A stretch of DNA of 64,000 nucleotides from Kribbella solani (GCF_014205295.1 NZ_JACHNF010000001.1:6510001-6574000); one strand, 5' to 3'; positions 51,997 through 60,371 are shown, counted from the first letter of the stretch. The notes: a model not told the origin generated them from the sequence alone. Translations and numbers: made by a program.

Positions 51997-54909
51997 TCAG
52001 TCGAGGAGGCCGTCGCGGCGGGCTACGGCGGCGGCTTCGGTGCGGGAGCGGACGCCGAGCTTGCCGAGGATGTTCGACACGTGCACGCTGACCGTCTTCT
52101 CGCTGATGTACAGCTCCCGCGCGAGCTGCCGGTTCGTCCGGCCTTCCGCGAGCAGCCGGAGCACCTCACTCTCCCGTGACGTCAGCGCACTCGCACTGCC
52201 GGCCTCGACACCACCGGCCTCCTCCAGCAGCGGCTTCGACCGCAACTCGCGCCCGACCTCGGCCGCCAGCGCGGTCTGCTCGTTCGCCTCGGCGACCCGC
52301 CCGGCCGCCCGCAGCGCCGCGGACAACCGAACCCGCGACCACGCCTGCTCGAACACATACCCGTACCCGAACGCGTCCGTGGTCCGCTGCCACGCGGCCA
52401 CGTGCTCCTCGGGCGTCGGCGCGTCCACTCCGGCCAACCACCGCAACCGGTCCCACTCGGACTCCAGCCGAGCCAGCCAGGCGAGCCCTTCGACCCCCAT
52501 CAACCGGCCGGGCGGCAACCCCTTCTCGGCGGTCGCCTGCCCCAGCGCGACCAGCTCCGCGCCGCGCCTGACCAGGTCCGCCGCGGCCGACGGCTCACCG
52601 ACGGCGCGGTGGCACAGCAACTGCAGACCAAGCGTGGCGAACCGGATGCGGGCCAGAAACCACTCGGTTTGGAACACGTCCGCGCACATCGCCGACACGT
52701 CCGCGATCAGCTTCTCCGCCTCGGCCGGCTGATCGAGCTGCCGGTACGCGTCCACGGCCGGCTGCAGTCCGATGATCGGCAACATGATGTCCAGGTCCCA
52801 CCACTTGCGGGACAGCACGAACTCTTCGGCGACCTTGGTGTCACCACGCCCGCCGCGGACCGAGAACTCCAGGCCACGCAGCGCCGCCGCGGCCGCCCCG
52901 GGCGTCATCGAGTCGGTCCGGGCGGTAGTGGCCGCGTCGTCCCACTCGCCGAGGATGAACTGGGTAAGCGCGAGCATCCGCCGGGCGTCGAACCCGTACG
53001 CGGCCCATTGCCGGCCGAGCTCACCGGCACGTTTGGTGGCGAAGGACAGCGCCGCCTTCGCGTTCAGCAGGTCGCCCTGCTCGTAGTGCGTCGACCCGAG
53101 CAGGAACCGGCTCCGCACCTCGGCGGCCGGATCGCCGGTGAGCTGCGCCCGGACCGCTGCCTCCTCGAGTTGTTTCGCGGCCGTCTCCGGGTCGCCGGCC
53201 CGGCGCCGCAGCTGCGCGAGGGTGATGCCGGCGTCGCTCGCCGCCGACTCCTGACCGGCCTCGCGGGCGATCTCGAGCGCCTTGTGCGCCCAGCGCTCCG
53301 CCTCCATCGGCCGCCCGAGCGCGTCGGACACCCGGGCGTACAGCGAGGCGACCTGTGCTTTGAACACGCTGGCCGGTTCGTCGTTGACCAGCTTCAGCGC
53401 CTGCGAAACGGCCTCGTTGGACTCCTGGTCCTGGTCGATCACCAGGGCGATGTCGGCCAGCGGCAGCAGCAGCTGCGCCCGCTCCAGCTTCGGCGCGTCC
53501 GGCGGGAGGTCGGCCAGCGCCTTGCGGAGGATCTTGACCGCGCGCAGGTGCTGCGAGGACAGCGTCGCGGCGGTCGCGGTCTGGACGATCAGCCAGGTCT
53601 TGTCGATCGAGTTGTCGGGCGCACGGTTCGGGAAGAGCTCCAGCGCCAGCTCGTAGTGCTTCAGGCCCTCCTGCGGCGCGGCGACCGAGATGGCCTCCTC
53701 ACCCGCCCGTACACGGGCCTCGAAGGCGACCGGCAGGTTGTGCGACCGGGTGGCGTGACCGGCCAGCTCGGCCGCCGTCCCGTTCACGGTCTCGTCGTGC
53801 AGCGCCTGTACGTACGCCGCGTGCAACCGGACTCGTTCACCGGGCAGCAGATCGTCGTACACCGCTTCGGCGAGCAGCGCGTGCCGGAAGTAGTACCGAT
53901 CGCTGGTCGGTACGTCGATGATGTGCGCGTCGATCAGCTCGCGCAGCGCCTCGTCCAGCTCACGGTCCGGCAGGCCCGCCACGGCGGTCATCACGGTGTG
54001 CGGCACGCGCCGCCCGGCGACCGCGATCACCCGCGCGACCTGGCGCGCGTCGTCGGACAGCGGGTCGAGGCGGACCAGCAACAGATCAGCCAGATCCGGC
54101 GGCACGGCGTCGCCGTCGCCCATCGACGCGGCCGCCGCCAGCTCCTCGGTGAAGAACGCGTTGCCACCGGCCCGCTCCAGAATCCGCCGCTCCTCGGCCG
54201 CGGGCAGCGGCTCGGTGAGCAGCGAGTGCAGCAGCGTACGCGCCTCGTCGGCGTCCAGCGGGAGCAGGTTGACGCGGCGGACCCGGGGATTCCGCGACCA
54301 TTCGGCGATCGGGCGGCGGAGCGGGTGCCGGCGGTGCAGGTCGTCGCTACGGTACGAGACGACCAGCGCCAGCCGCTGCGAGGTCAGCCGGGTGATCAGG
54401 AAACCGATCAGGTCCCGGGTCGAGTCGTCGGCCCAGTGGGCGTCCTCGATGATCACCAGGATCGGCTCGCTGGTGGACAGCGCGGTGAAGGCGCCGAGCA
54501 CGGCGTCGAACAGGGCGGCCCGGTCCAGCTGGCCCTCCTGCGGCGCCGGCTGGGCGCTGAGCAGGCGGTGCGCCGGCAGCAGGCGGCCGATGGCCGGGAA
54601 GTTCGTCAGCACGCTGTCGACGAGATCGGGGCGGTCACCGGCCAGCCGGCCGAAGATCTCGGAGAACGGCTGGTACGGCAGGCCGGCGTCACCGAAGTCG
54701 GTGCAGTGCCCGACGAGTACGCCGAAACCGCGCTCGTGGGCGCCGGTGGCCACCTCGTCCAGCAGCCGGGTCTTGCCGACACCGGCGTCGCCGGACAGCA
54801 GCACGGCACCCGCCCGGCGGGTTTTGGCGTCGTCAACGGCGCTCAGCAGGGCGGCCATCTCGCTCGAGCGGCCGACGAGAGGTGTCGAAGTCCAGGGCAC
54901 GTCGTCCAT
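51997..54909 (-). CDS. LAL-type LuxR regulator with AAA ATPase domain
   Basis: A 970-residue large ATP-binding regulator of the LuxR family. The N-terminal ATPase has Walker A GDAGVGKTR (40-48) and Walker B ILVIIEDAHWAD (150-161). A long TPR-like helical middle follows. The C-terminal LuxR helix-turn-helix (about 905-955) has LTSRESEVLRLLAEGRTNRQLAREL and EKTVSVHVSNILGKLGV (each given as a short block). I chose the ATG at 54909 (MDDVPWTSTPLVGR), with AGGGGCGAAG upstream. LALs activate secondary-metabolite or sugar operons. Its closest partners here are the three micro-protein genes upstream on the same strand. Confidence 0.88.
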   Translation of the reverse strand: MDDVPWTSTPLVGRSSEMAALLSAVDDAKTRRAGAVLLSGDAGVGKTRLLDEVATGAHERGFGVLVGHCTDFGDAGLPYQPFSEIFGRLAGDRPDLVDSVLTNFPAIGRLLPAHRLLSAQPAPQEGQLDRAALFDAVLGAFTALSTSEPILVIIEDAHWADDSTRDLIGFLITRLTSQRLALVVSYRSDDLHRRHPLRRPIAEWSRNPRVRRVNLLPLDADEARTLLHSLLTEPLPAAEERRILERAGGNAFFTEELAAAASMGDGDAVPPDLADLLLVRLDPLSDDARQVARVIAVAGRRVPHTVMTAVAGLPDRELDEALRELIDAHIIDVPTSDRYYFRHALLAEAVYDDLLPGERVRLHAAYVQALHDETVNGTAAELAGHATRSHNLPVAFEARVRAGEEAISVAAPQEGLKHYELALELFPNRAPDNSIDKTWLIVQTATAATLSSQHLRAVKILRKALADLPPDAPKLERAQLLLPLADIALVIDQDQESNEAVSQALKLVNDEPASVFKAQVASLYARVSDALGRPMEAERWAHKALEIAREAGQESAASDAGITLAQLRRRAGDPETAAKQLEEAAVRAQLTGDPAAEVRSRFLLGSTHYEQGDLLNAKAALSFATKRAGELGRQWAAYGFDARRMLALTQFILGEWDDAATTARTDSMTPGAAAAALRGLEFSVRGGRGDTKVAEEFVLSRKWWDLDIMLPIIGLQPAVDAYRQLDQPAEAEKLIADVSAMCADVFQTEWFLARIRFATLGLQLLCHRAVGEPSAAADLVRRGAELVALGQATAEKGLPPGRLMGVEGLAWLARLESEWDRLRWLAGVDAPTPEEHVAAWQRTTDAFGYGYVFEQAWSRVRLSAALRAAGRVAEANEQTALAAEVGRELRSKPLLEEAGGVEAGSASALTSRESEVLRLLAEGRTNRQLARELYISEKTVSVHVSNILGKLGVRSRTEAAAVARRDGLLD

Positions 54910-54983
54910 CTTCGCCCCTGGCGCCGACACAAATCGACGGCATCCCGTTCTGTGAGTTTTCCCAGCTGCAGAAAAAGCAGAAT

Positions 54984-55021
54984 CGCCGTCCCTGATCGCG
55001 AGTTTCGGATCAGGAACGGCG
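54984..55021 (-). terminator. Intrinsic terminator after micro-protein A
   Basis: CGCCGTCCCTGATC (54984-54997) pairs with GATCAGGAACGGCG (55008-55021) at 13 of 14 positions around a 10-nt loop. On the minus strand it is followed by ATTCTGCTTTTTC. It lies 10 nt after the stop of micro-protein A and separates that unit from the LAL gene. Confidence 0.65.
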
Positions 55022-55031
55022 GTTCGGGTGC

Positions 55032-55226
55032 TCATGCGGCCGTGGTGGGTCGGACCGGGCGGCGGGCGTGCCGCGGCTCCGGCTGGGCTGCCTTGGTGGC
55101 ACTGGCTGCCTGCGCGGCCTGGGCGGCGCGCTTGCGGCGGCCGGGCCGGAAGTCGCGGTTGGCCCGCTCCTGCCGGTACGCCACCTCAGCCCTGATCAGG
55201 TCCTGGCTCAATGGAGTGGTGAACAT
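55032..55226 (-). CDS. Micro-protein A (64 aa), RAExxYRxER family
   Basis: A 64-residue basic protein: MFTTPLSQDLI, then the family block RAEVAYRQERANRDFRP, then a long Arg/Ala/Lys tail. It has a strong Shine-Dalgarno (GGGAGGT 6 nt before the ATG). It is one of three tandem paralogues on the minus strand that share M-F near the start, the block [RK]AE-x-x-YR-x-[ED]R and DF. It has no TM helix. The basic, helical character fits a nucleic-acid or regulator-binding peptide, but the function is unknown. It is followed by a terminator. Confidence 0.65.
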   Translation of the reverse strand: MFTTPLSQDLIRAEVAYRQERANRDFRPGRRKRAAQAAQAASATKAAQPEPRHARRPVRPTTAA

Positions 55227-55240
55227 GGTTTGACCTCCCT

Positions 55241-55369
55241 TCAGGCTTTCCGGGTGAACAGGCTGGTGAGGCTCCGGCGGCTCCGGTGCGTCCGGTGCGG
55301 CCGGAAGTCGCGGCTGAGGCGCTCCCTGCGGTAGTCGACCTCTGCCTTGACCGATGCGTTGGTGAACAT
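55241..55369 (-). CDS. Micro-protein B (42 aa), RAExxYRxER family
   Basis: A 42-residue basic protein: MFTNASV, family block KAEVDYRRERLSRDFRP, then a His/Arg-rich tail ending TSLFTRKA. GGAGG lies 6 nt before the ATG. It is co-transcribed with micro-protein A (stop to start 14 nt) from a promoter at about 55452-55484 that has a close relative upstream of micro-protein C. Confidence 0.6.
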   Translation of the reverse strand: MFTNASVKAEVDYRRERLSRDFRPHRTHRSRRSLTSLFTRKA

Positions 55370-55451
55370 GTGTTCCTCCGTTGGTTGCTGCCGGCTCCCT
55401 GCCGACATGGACAAAGGTGCTCGTCTGAGGTAGGACCGCACATCGGAAGTC

Positions 55452-55484
55452 CTCCCTATCCGCGCGAGCCGGTCGCACTTAGGT
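55452..55484 (-). promoter_or_regulatory. Promoter-like element of the micro-protein B-A unit
   Basis: On the minus strand ACCTAAG (55484-55478) and ATAGGGAG (55459-55452) are separated by 18 nt. The same two blocks, 17 nt apart, lie upstream of micro-protein C (55875-55844). Their conservation between paralogous units suggests a -35/-10 pair or regulator sites. A further CTTAGG lies at 55499-55504. Confidence 0.5.
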
Positions 55485-55542
55485 GCCTCAGGCGGTCCCT
55501 TAGGCGCTCGCCGGGTCCGGAAACGGGGCCTGGAAACGAAGG

Positions 55543-55577
55543 CGGCGCGGCCGGCTCAGGGGGAGCCGGCCGCGCCG
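55543..55577 (-). terminator. GC-rich hairpin after micro-protein C
   Basis: A perfect 15-bp stem (55543-55557 against 55563-55577; arm CGGCGCGGCCGGCTC) with a 5-nt loop starts 36 nt after the micro-protein C stop. It lacks a strong T-run but would be a very stable hairpin. Confidence 0.5.
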
Positions 55578-55613
55578 GGGGGAAAGGGCTTGCTGGGGGC
55601 GGTGACCGTGCGG

Positions 55614-55772
55614 TCACATCGCGGGCCGGGCCCGCAGTTCGGGCGCGCAGGGCCGTGGCGGCTCTGGCTTACGCCCGCGCTGGAACCAGAACGGCCGCAG
55701 AAAGTCGCGCCGGATCCGGTCCTGGCGGTACCGGGTCTCCGCGCGTACCGCCTCAGGCGTGTAAACGAACAT
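55614..55772 (-). CDS. Micro-protein C (52 aa), RAExxYRxER family
   Basis: A 52-residue basic protein: MFVYTPEAV, family block RAETRYRQDRIRRDFLRP, then FWFQRGRKPEPPRP. GGAGGAG stands 4 nt before the ATG. It is a paralogue of the two micro-proteins downstream, with its own conserved promoter element (55844-55875) and its own hairpin after the stop, so it forms a separate transcription unit. Confidence 0.6.
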   Translation of the reverse strand: MFVYTPEAVRAETRYRQDRIRRDFLRPFWFQRGRKPEPPRPCAPELRARPAM

Positions 55773-55843
55773 GATCTCCTCCGACCTGCTGCTGTCGATG
55801 AGAAGACAGTGCGCCGCTGAGGGCGCGCGCCACATCCGTACAT

Positions 55844-55875
55844 CTCCCTATGCCGGAGGCAACAAAGCCTTAGGT
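55844..55875 (-). promoter_or_regulatory. Promoter-like element of micro-protein C
   Basis: On the minus strand ACCTAAG (55875-55869), 17 nt, then ATAGGGAG (55851-55844). It matches the element upstream of micro-protein B at both blocks, and both are followed by a short GATGTG word. The spacing fits a -35/-10 promoter. Confidence 0.5.
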
Positions 55876-55887
55876 ACGTCCGACCGG

Positions 55888-56592
55888 CTACTGAGTGCGG
55901 TAGGAGAGGGTCAGTTCGTAGTGGTTGGGGTCCAGGAGTTCGTCGGCGTGTTCGGCGAAGGTTTCGGTGGCGGTCCAGCTGGTGCGGAGGGTGTGCAGGA
56001 ACCAGGTGCCGGGTGGGCGTTCCAGGTGCCGGCACTCGGTGCTGGTCAGCGGCCGGCCGCGGAGGTGCTGCTCGCAGTGGTCCAGGTAGAGGCCGGCGCG
56101 GTTCAGGGTGGTACTGATCGAGTTGTCGTCGAGCCCGCGTTCGGGCAGGTCGCGAAAGGCGGCGGCGGCCGGGAGCCGGCTGCGTTCGAGGGAGATCGGC
56201 GTACCGTCGGTGAGCTGCCGGACGCGTTCGATCACGACGAACTCGGAGGTCGCGAGACCGAGCTGACCGGCCAGCGCTCGATCGTGCTCCAGCTCGATCC
56301 GTACCGTCCGCATCCGCGTCTCCACGCCCTGTTCCGACAGCGCGTGCGTCCAGCCGAGACGCCCGTCCAGCGGCCGGCCGTCGAAGCGTACGTACGAGCC
56401 TTTGCCGGTCATCGTGGTGATCAGTTCGTCGGCGGCCAGGACGGCGAGCGCGGCGCGGACGGTGTTCCGGCTGACCGCGAACCGTTTCGCCAGCTCGACC
56501 TCACCGGGCAGTTGCGCGCCGCGGCGTACGACGCCGGACTTGATCTCCCGCGCCAGCACCCGGGCCACCCGCTCGTGTTTGAGCGCGATCAT
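55888..56592 (-). CDS. GntR family regulator, HutC type (UTRA domain)
   Basis: A 234-residue regulator. The N-terminal winged helix shows ALKHERVARVLAREI, LPGEVELAKRFAVSRNTV and KGSYVRFDG. The C-terminal UTRA ligand domain shows VVIERVRQLTDGTPISLERSRLP. Its ATG overlaps the stop of the NCS1 transporter gene (ATGA), so it is co-translated with it and very probably responds to the transported nucleobase or a product, repressing the operon. Confidence 0.87.
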   Translation of the reverse strand: MIALKHERVARVLAREIKSGVVRRGAQLPGEVELAKRFAVSRNTVRAALAVLAADELITTMTGKGSYVRFDGRPLDGRLGWTHALSEQGVETRMRTVRIELEHDRALAGQLGLATSEFVVIERVRQLTDGTPISLERSRLPAAAAFRDLPERGLDDNSISTTLNRAGLYLDHCEQHLRGRPLTSTECRHLERPPGTWFLHTLRTSWTATETFAEHADELLDPNHYELTLSYRTQ

Positions 56593-58043
56593 GCGGTTTC
56601 CTGCCGGCGCACGGAGGTCCTTCCGCCGAACCATTGCGCCCCGAAGCCGATCACCAGCGCGGCAAGTACGCCGAGGTTCGCGTACGCCCAGGCGCCGCCC
56701 TTGCCGCCGAGACCGAACGCGCCGAGCAGGTAGCCCTGCCATTGCAGCCAGGACGCGAGCGTGTTCGTGACCAGGCCCCAGCCGATGCCGGTGGCAACGA
56801 CCATGGTGATCACGGGCAGCGCGCGGACGTCCCCGTACCGGCCGCGGGAGTCGTAGAGGTCGTCCTCGGCGTAGTCGCGCCGCCGGGCCGCGATGTCGGC
56901 CAGCATGATCCCGCACCAGGCCGCGATCGGTACGCCGAGCGTGATCAGGAACCCCTGGAACTGGGCCAGGAACTCGCCGCCGTAGAACACGACGTAGATC
57001 GTCCCGCCGATCATCACCACGCCGTCGATGAACGCGGCGACGTACCGCGGCACCGGCAGCCCGAGCGAGAGCAGCGCGAGCCCGGACGAGTAGATGTCCA
57101 GCACCGCGCCACCGACCAGGCCGAGCACCGCGACGATCACGAACGGCACCAGGAACCAGGTCGGCAGCGCCGCCGCCAGCGCGCCGATCGGGTCGGCGCT
57201 GATCGCCTTGCTGAGCTCCTCCGACGATCCCGCGAGCAGCAGACCGAAGATCAGCAGCACGACCGGCGCCACCGAACCGCCGAACGTGGTCCAGCCGACC
57301 ACCCCGCGACTCGACGCCCGCCGCGGGAGGTACCGCGAGTAGTCGGCGGCCGCGTTCACCCAGCCGAGCCCGAAGCCGGTCATCAGGAACACCAAGGCGC
57401 CGATCATCGCCTGAGCCGATCCGCTCGGCAGCGCGGAGACCGTACTCCAGTGGATCCGGTCCGCGACCAGGACGATGTAGACGACCGTGAGTACGCCGGT
57501 GACCACGGTGATCACGGTCTGGGCGCGCATGATCAGGTCGAACCCGAGTACGCCGCAGGCCACCGTGAGCGCGCCGACCACGACCAGCGCGATCACCTTC
57601 GTCAGCGTGCCGCCGCCCCACCCGAGCCGCTCGAACACGGTCGCGGTCGCGAGGGTCGCGAGAATGGTCAGCACGGTCTCCCAGCCGACCGTGAGCAGCC
57701 AGGACACCAGCGAGGGCAGCTTGTTGCCGCGGACGCCGAACGCCGCCCGGCTGAGCACCATCGTCGGCGCCGAACCACGCTTGCCGGCCAGCGCGATCAG
57801 GCCGCAGAGCAGGAACGAGAACACCACCCCGATCAGCCCGGCGATCACCGCCTGCCAGAACGAGATCCCGAAGCCGAGCGCGAACGCGCCGTAGCTGAGC
57901 CCGAGCACCGAAACGTTGGCCCCGAACCACGGCCAGAACAACTGCGCCGGCCGGCCCTTACGGTCCGCGTCGGCGATCACGTTCAGCCCGTTGCTCTCCA
58001 CCACGAGCGCCCGGGACTGCTGCTGCTCGACCTGACCCGTCAT
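56589..58043 (-). CDS. NCS1 family nucleobase/cytosine permease
   Basis: A 484-residue permease with 12 TM segments of the nucleobase:cation symporter-1 family. Seen: FWPWFGANVSVLGLSYGAFA in TM1, GKRGSAPTMVLSRAAFGVRGN, and AADYSRYLPR in the TM6-7 region. Substrates of the family are cytosine, purines, allantoin or hydantoins. I chose the ATG at 58043 (MTGQVEQQQ), with AGGGGGTGGGG before it; an upstream GTG would add 13 residues. It is coupled to a GntR regulator. nuoB2 starts 68 bp away on the other strand. Confidence 0.87.
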   Translation of the reverse strand: MTGQVEQQQSRALVVESNGLNVIADADRKGRPAQLFWPWFGANVSVLGLSYGAFALGFGISFWQAVIAGLIGVVFSFLLCGLIALAGKRGSAPTMVLSRAAFGVRGNKLPSLVSWLLTVGWETVLTILATLATATVFERLGWGGGTLTKVIALVVVGALTVACGVLGFDLIMRAQTVITVVTGVLTVVYIVLVADRIHWSTVSALPSGSAQAMIGALVFLMTGFGLGWVNAAADYSRYLPRRASSRGVVGWTTFGGSVAPVVLLIFGLLLAGSSEELSKAISADPIGALAAALPTWFLVPFVIVAVLGLVGGAVLDIYSSGLALLSLGLPVPRYVAAFIDGVVMIGGTIYVVFYGGEFLAQFQGFLITLGVPIAAWCGIMLADIAARRRDYAEDDLYDSRGRYGDVRALPVITMVVATGIGWGLVTNTLASWLQWQGYLLGAFGLGGKGGAWAYANLGVLAALVIGFGAQWFGGRTSVRRQETA

Positions 58044-58099
58044 CCCCACCCCCTGAACCTGTCCAGTCCTGTCCACTCCCACGCTAGCGCGTGGGGCAC

Positions 58100-58105
58100 T
58101 AGGCT
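58100..58105 (+). promoter_or_regulatory. -10 box (TAGGCT) of leaderless nuoB2
   Basis: TAGGCT ends 6 nt before the nuoB2 GTG, with no Shine-Dalgarno between. This arrangement suggests a transcript starting at the GTG and repeats that of nuoA2 and nuoH2. Confidence 0.5.
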
Positions 58106-58111
58106 GGGGGC

Positions 58112-58774
58112 GTGGCCGAGACCGAGTTGGGGATGCCGACCGTGCGGCCCGCCGTGGGCGCGCTCGCGCGGCTCGCGCCGGAACCGGTCAGGTATCTGCT
58201 GAACTGGGGCCGGAAGTACTCGCTCTGGGTGTTCAACTTCGGCCTCGCCTGCTGCGCGATCGAGTTCATCGCGGCGTCGATGGGCCGGCACGACTTCATC
58301 CGGCTCGGCGTGATCCCGTTCGCCCCCGGTCCGCGGCAGGCCGATCTGATGGTCGTGTCCGGGACCGTCACGGACAAGATGGCGCCGGCGATCAAACGCC
58401 TGTACGACCAGATGCCCGAACCGAAGTACGTGATCTCGTTCGGCTCCTGCTCGAACTCGGGCGGTCCGTACTGGGACTCGTACTGTGTGACCAAGGGCGT
58501 CGACCAGATCATCCCGGTCGACGTGTACGTACCCGGCTGCCCGCCGCGGCCGGAGGCGCTGCTGCAGGGGATCCTGAAGCTTCAGGAGAAGATCGCGGGG
58601 GAGAACGTGACCTCCCGGTACGACGAACCGTCGGCCGCCGCGCTGACCCGAGACCTCGTCCAGCCGGATGATGCGACGCGGCCCGGAAGCCCGGTGCGGT
58701 CCGGAAGCGTGGCGCGGTCCGGAAGCGTGGTGCGGCCGGATGGCGCGGTGTCGGACGACGGGTTGCGGTCTTGA
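58112..58774 (+). CDS. nuoB2: Second NADH-quinone oxidoreductase subunit B paralogue
   Basis: A 220-residue NuoB homologue. All four N2-cluster ligands are kept: FGLACCAIEF, Cys in FGSCSNSGGPYW and Cys in VYVPGCPPRPEA, so it could be redox active. The last ~45 residues are not NuoB-like; they hold imperfect repeats of about six residues (RSGSVARSGSVVRP) encoded by an 18-bp DNA repeat. The start is GTG with a TAGGCT box just upstream. The TGA overlaps a TTG start of nuoC2. Confidence 0.87.
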   Translation: MAETELGMPTVRPAVGALARLAPEPVRYLLNWGRKYSLWVFNFGLACCAIEFIAASMGRHDFIRLGVIPFAPGPRQADLMVVSGTVTDKMAPAIKRLYDQMPEPKYVISFGSCSNSGGPYWDSYCVTKGVDQIIPVDVYVPGCPPRPEALLQGILKLQEKIAGENVTSRYDEPSAAALTRDLVQPDDATRPGSPVRSGSVARSGSVVRPDGAVSDDGLRS

Positions 58775-59448
58775 CTGCTGATGCGGTGGCGGCGCTGGAG
58801 AGTGCCGGGATCGCCGCGACTTCGGTGGACAATTTCGGGCTGACCGCGGTCGACGTGGCGCCGGAGGCGTGGGTCGCGGCGCACGAGGTGTTACGGGACG
58901 CGGTCGGTCTGACCTTCTTCGACTTCCTGAGCGCGTCCGACGAGCTCACCGACGGCTTTCGCGTCGTGTCGCATCTGGCCGACTTCTGGGGCGGCGCGCA
59001 TGTCGATCACCTGCTCGTCCGGACCCTCGTACCGCGCGACCGGCCGGTGCTCGCGACGCTGATCGACGTGTACGCCGGCGCGAACTGGCACGAGCGGGAG
59101 ACGCACGAGATGTTCGGGATCGGCTTCGACGGCCATCCGAATCTGATCCCGCTACTACTGCCCGACGAATTCGAGGGGCATCCGTTGCGCAAGGAGTTCG
59201 TCCTCGCGTCCCGGGTCGCCAAGCCGTGGCCCGGCGCGAAGGAGCCCGGCGAGTCCGACCACGCCCCGACCGGCGCCCCCAGCCGGCGTCGTACGCTCCC
59301 GCCGGGCGTCCCCGATCCGGAATCCTGGGGCCCCCGCCCGCCCGGTTCGCCGGACCCTGACCCGTTGGCGCCTGCCCAACCCGCCGCCACTCCTGCCCGG
59401 CCGCGACGCGCGGGCGGCGAACGACGTACCCGGAGACAGACCGAGTGA
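58771..59448 (+). CDS. nuoC2: Second NADH-quinone oxidoreductase subunit C paralogue
   Basis: A 225-residue NuoC homologue. The signature NWHERETHEMFGIGFDGHP (about 108-126) and EFEGHPLRKEFVL are intact. From about residue 155 the protein becomes Pro/Arg-rich and low complexity (GPRPPGSPDPDPLAP), unlike NuoC1. The rare TTG start overlaps the nuoB2 TGA, and the stop overlaps the GTG of the following GNAT gene, so B2, C2 and the GNAT are translationally linked. No nuoD2 follows. Confidence 0.85.
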   Translation: MTADAVAALESAGIAATSVDNFGLTAVDVAPEAWVAAHEVLRDAVGLTFFDFLSASDELTDGFRVVSHLADFWGGAHVDHLLVRTLVPRDRPVLATLIDVYAGANWHERETHEMFGIGFDGHPNLIPLLLPDEFEGHPLRKEFVLASRVAKPWPGAKEPGESDHAPTGAPSRRRTLPPGVPDPESWGPRPPGSPDPDPLAPAQPAATPARPRRAGGERRTRRQTE

Positions 59449-60371
59449 TCCCGACCGCGGAAGAGCTGGCCAAATACACCCTCGACCGGCAGCACCCGCT
59501 CACCCGGGCCTGGGCCGACGACGGACCGCGGCTCGCGGTGCTCGCCGAGGAGCATGCGGCGCTGGACATCCTGCTGGCCGAGGATCTGGAGATCGCCGCC
59601 CAGCGCGCCACCAACCTCGCCCCGGGCAAACCGGCCGAAACCATGCTGAACAAGTGGGTTGCCGTCAGCAACGATCTCTCGGCGATGTTCGGCATCCGGC
59701 TGGAGAACATGAACCCGGCCAAGCCGTTCGTCGACGCCACCCCGATGACCCGCTCGCCGGAACCACGTGACCTCCCCGCGCTGGCAGCCGCCGCGCGCGA
59801 GCATTTCGGCGTACACGACCCGCTCTACCTGCGGCTGTGGAGCGCGGAGCCGGAGCTCGACGGGACCGAACCGGACCGCCGCTTCCTCGCCGCGCCGATC
59901 AGCGAGCTGCAGCCGCGCGACGTACCAGCCGGTCTCGCGCTGCGCCCGGCGAAGAGCGTCGACCACTACGACGAGGCCCGCGAGGCGTACGACGCTGTGG
60001 ACGCCGACCACCCGCACCACGCCGACGAGGCCACGCTGCAGAGCCTGGACGATCTGCAGGAATCCGCGGACGACGGTCTGCTGTTCGACGTCACGGTGAA
60101 CGGCGAGTGGGCCGGATACTCCGCCGCGATGATCAATCCGGCCGACACGCTCGGCCTGCCCGCGTACGTCGTCGGCGAAGTCATCCTGGCCAAACAGCAC
60201 CGCGGCCACGGCTACGGCCGGCACCTGAGCGCCCTGCTCGCCCAGTCCCTCCCCGACCCCACCCGCGTCCTGATCGGCACCATCCACTCGGCCAACCACG
60301 GCGCCCGCACCGCCGCCCTCCGAGCCGGACGCCAAGACATCGGCGGCTGGCTCCAACTCCCGCTGATCTGA
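59445..60371 (+). CDS. GNAT family N-acetyltransferase-like protein coupled to nuoC2
   Basis: A 308-residue protein. The C-terminal half is a GNAT fold with the acetyl-CoA motif A VVGEVILAKQHRGHGYGRHL (near residues 243-263) and the following TIHSANHGARTAALRAG. The N-terminal ~130 residues are helical and unassigned (EELAKYTLDRQHPLTRAW). Its GTG overlaps the nuoC2 stop, which is odd for an acetyltransferase. It might modify a subunit of the second complex I, or the link may be incidental. It is not a NuoD. Confidence 0.72.
   Translation: MIPTAEELAKYTLDRQHPLTRAWADDGPRLAVLAEEHAALDILLAEDLEIAAQRATNLAPGKPAETMLNKWVAVSNDLSAMFGIRLENMNPAKPFVDATPMTRSPEPRDLPALAAAAREHFGVHDPLYLRLWSAEPELDGTEPDRRFLAAPISELQPRDVPAGLALRPAKSVDHYDEAREAYDAVDADHPHHADEATLQSLDDLQESADDGLLFDVTVNGEWAGYSAAMINPADTLGLPAYVVGEVILAKQHRGHGYGRHLSALLAQSLPDPTRVLIGTIHSANHGARTAALRAGRQDIGGWLQLPLI

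Noticed and set aside
59445..60371. The gene after nuoC2 as a NuoD paralogue
   Set aside because: It lacks the NuoD quinone-loop and other signatures; the C-terminal half is a GNAT acetyl-CoA-binding fold.
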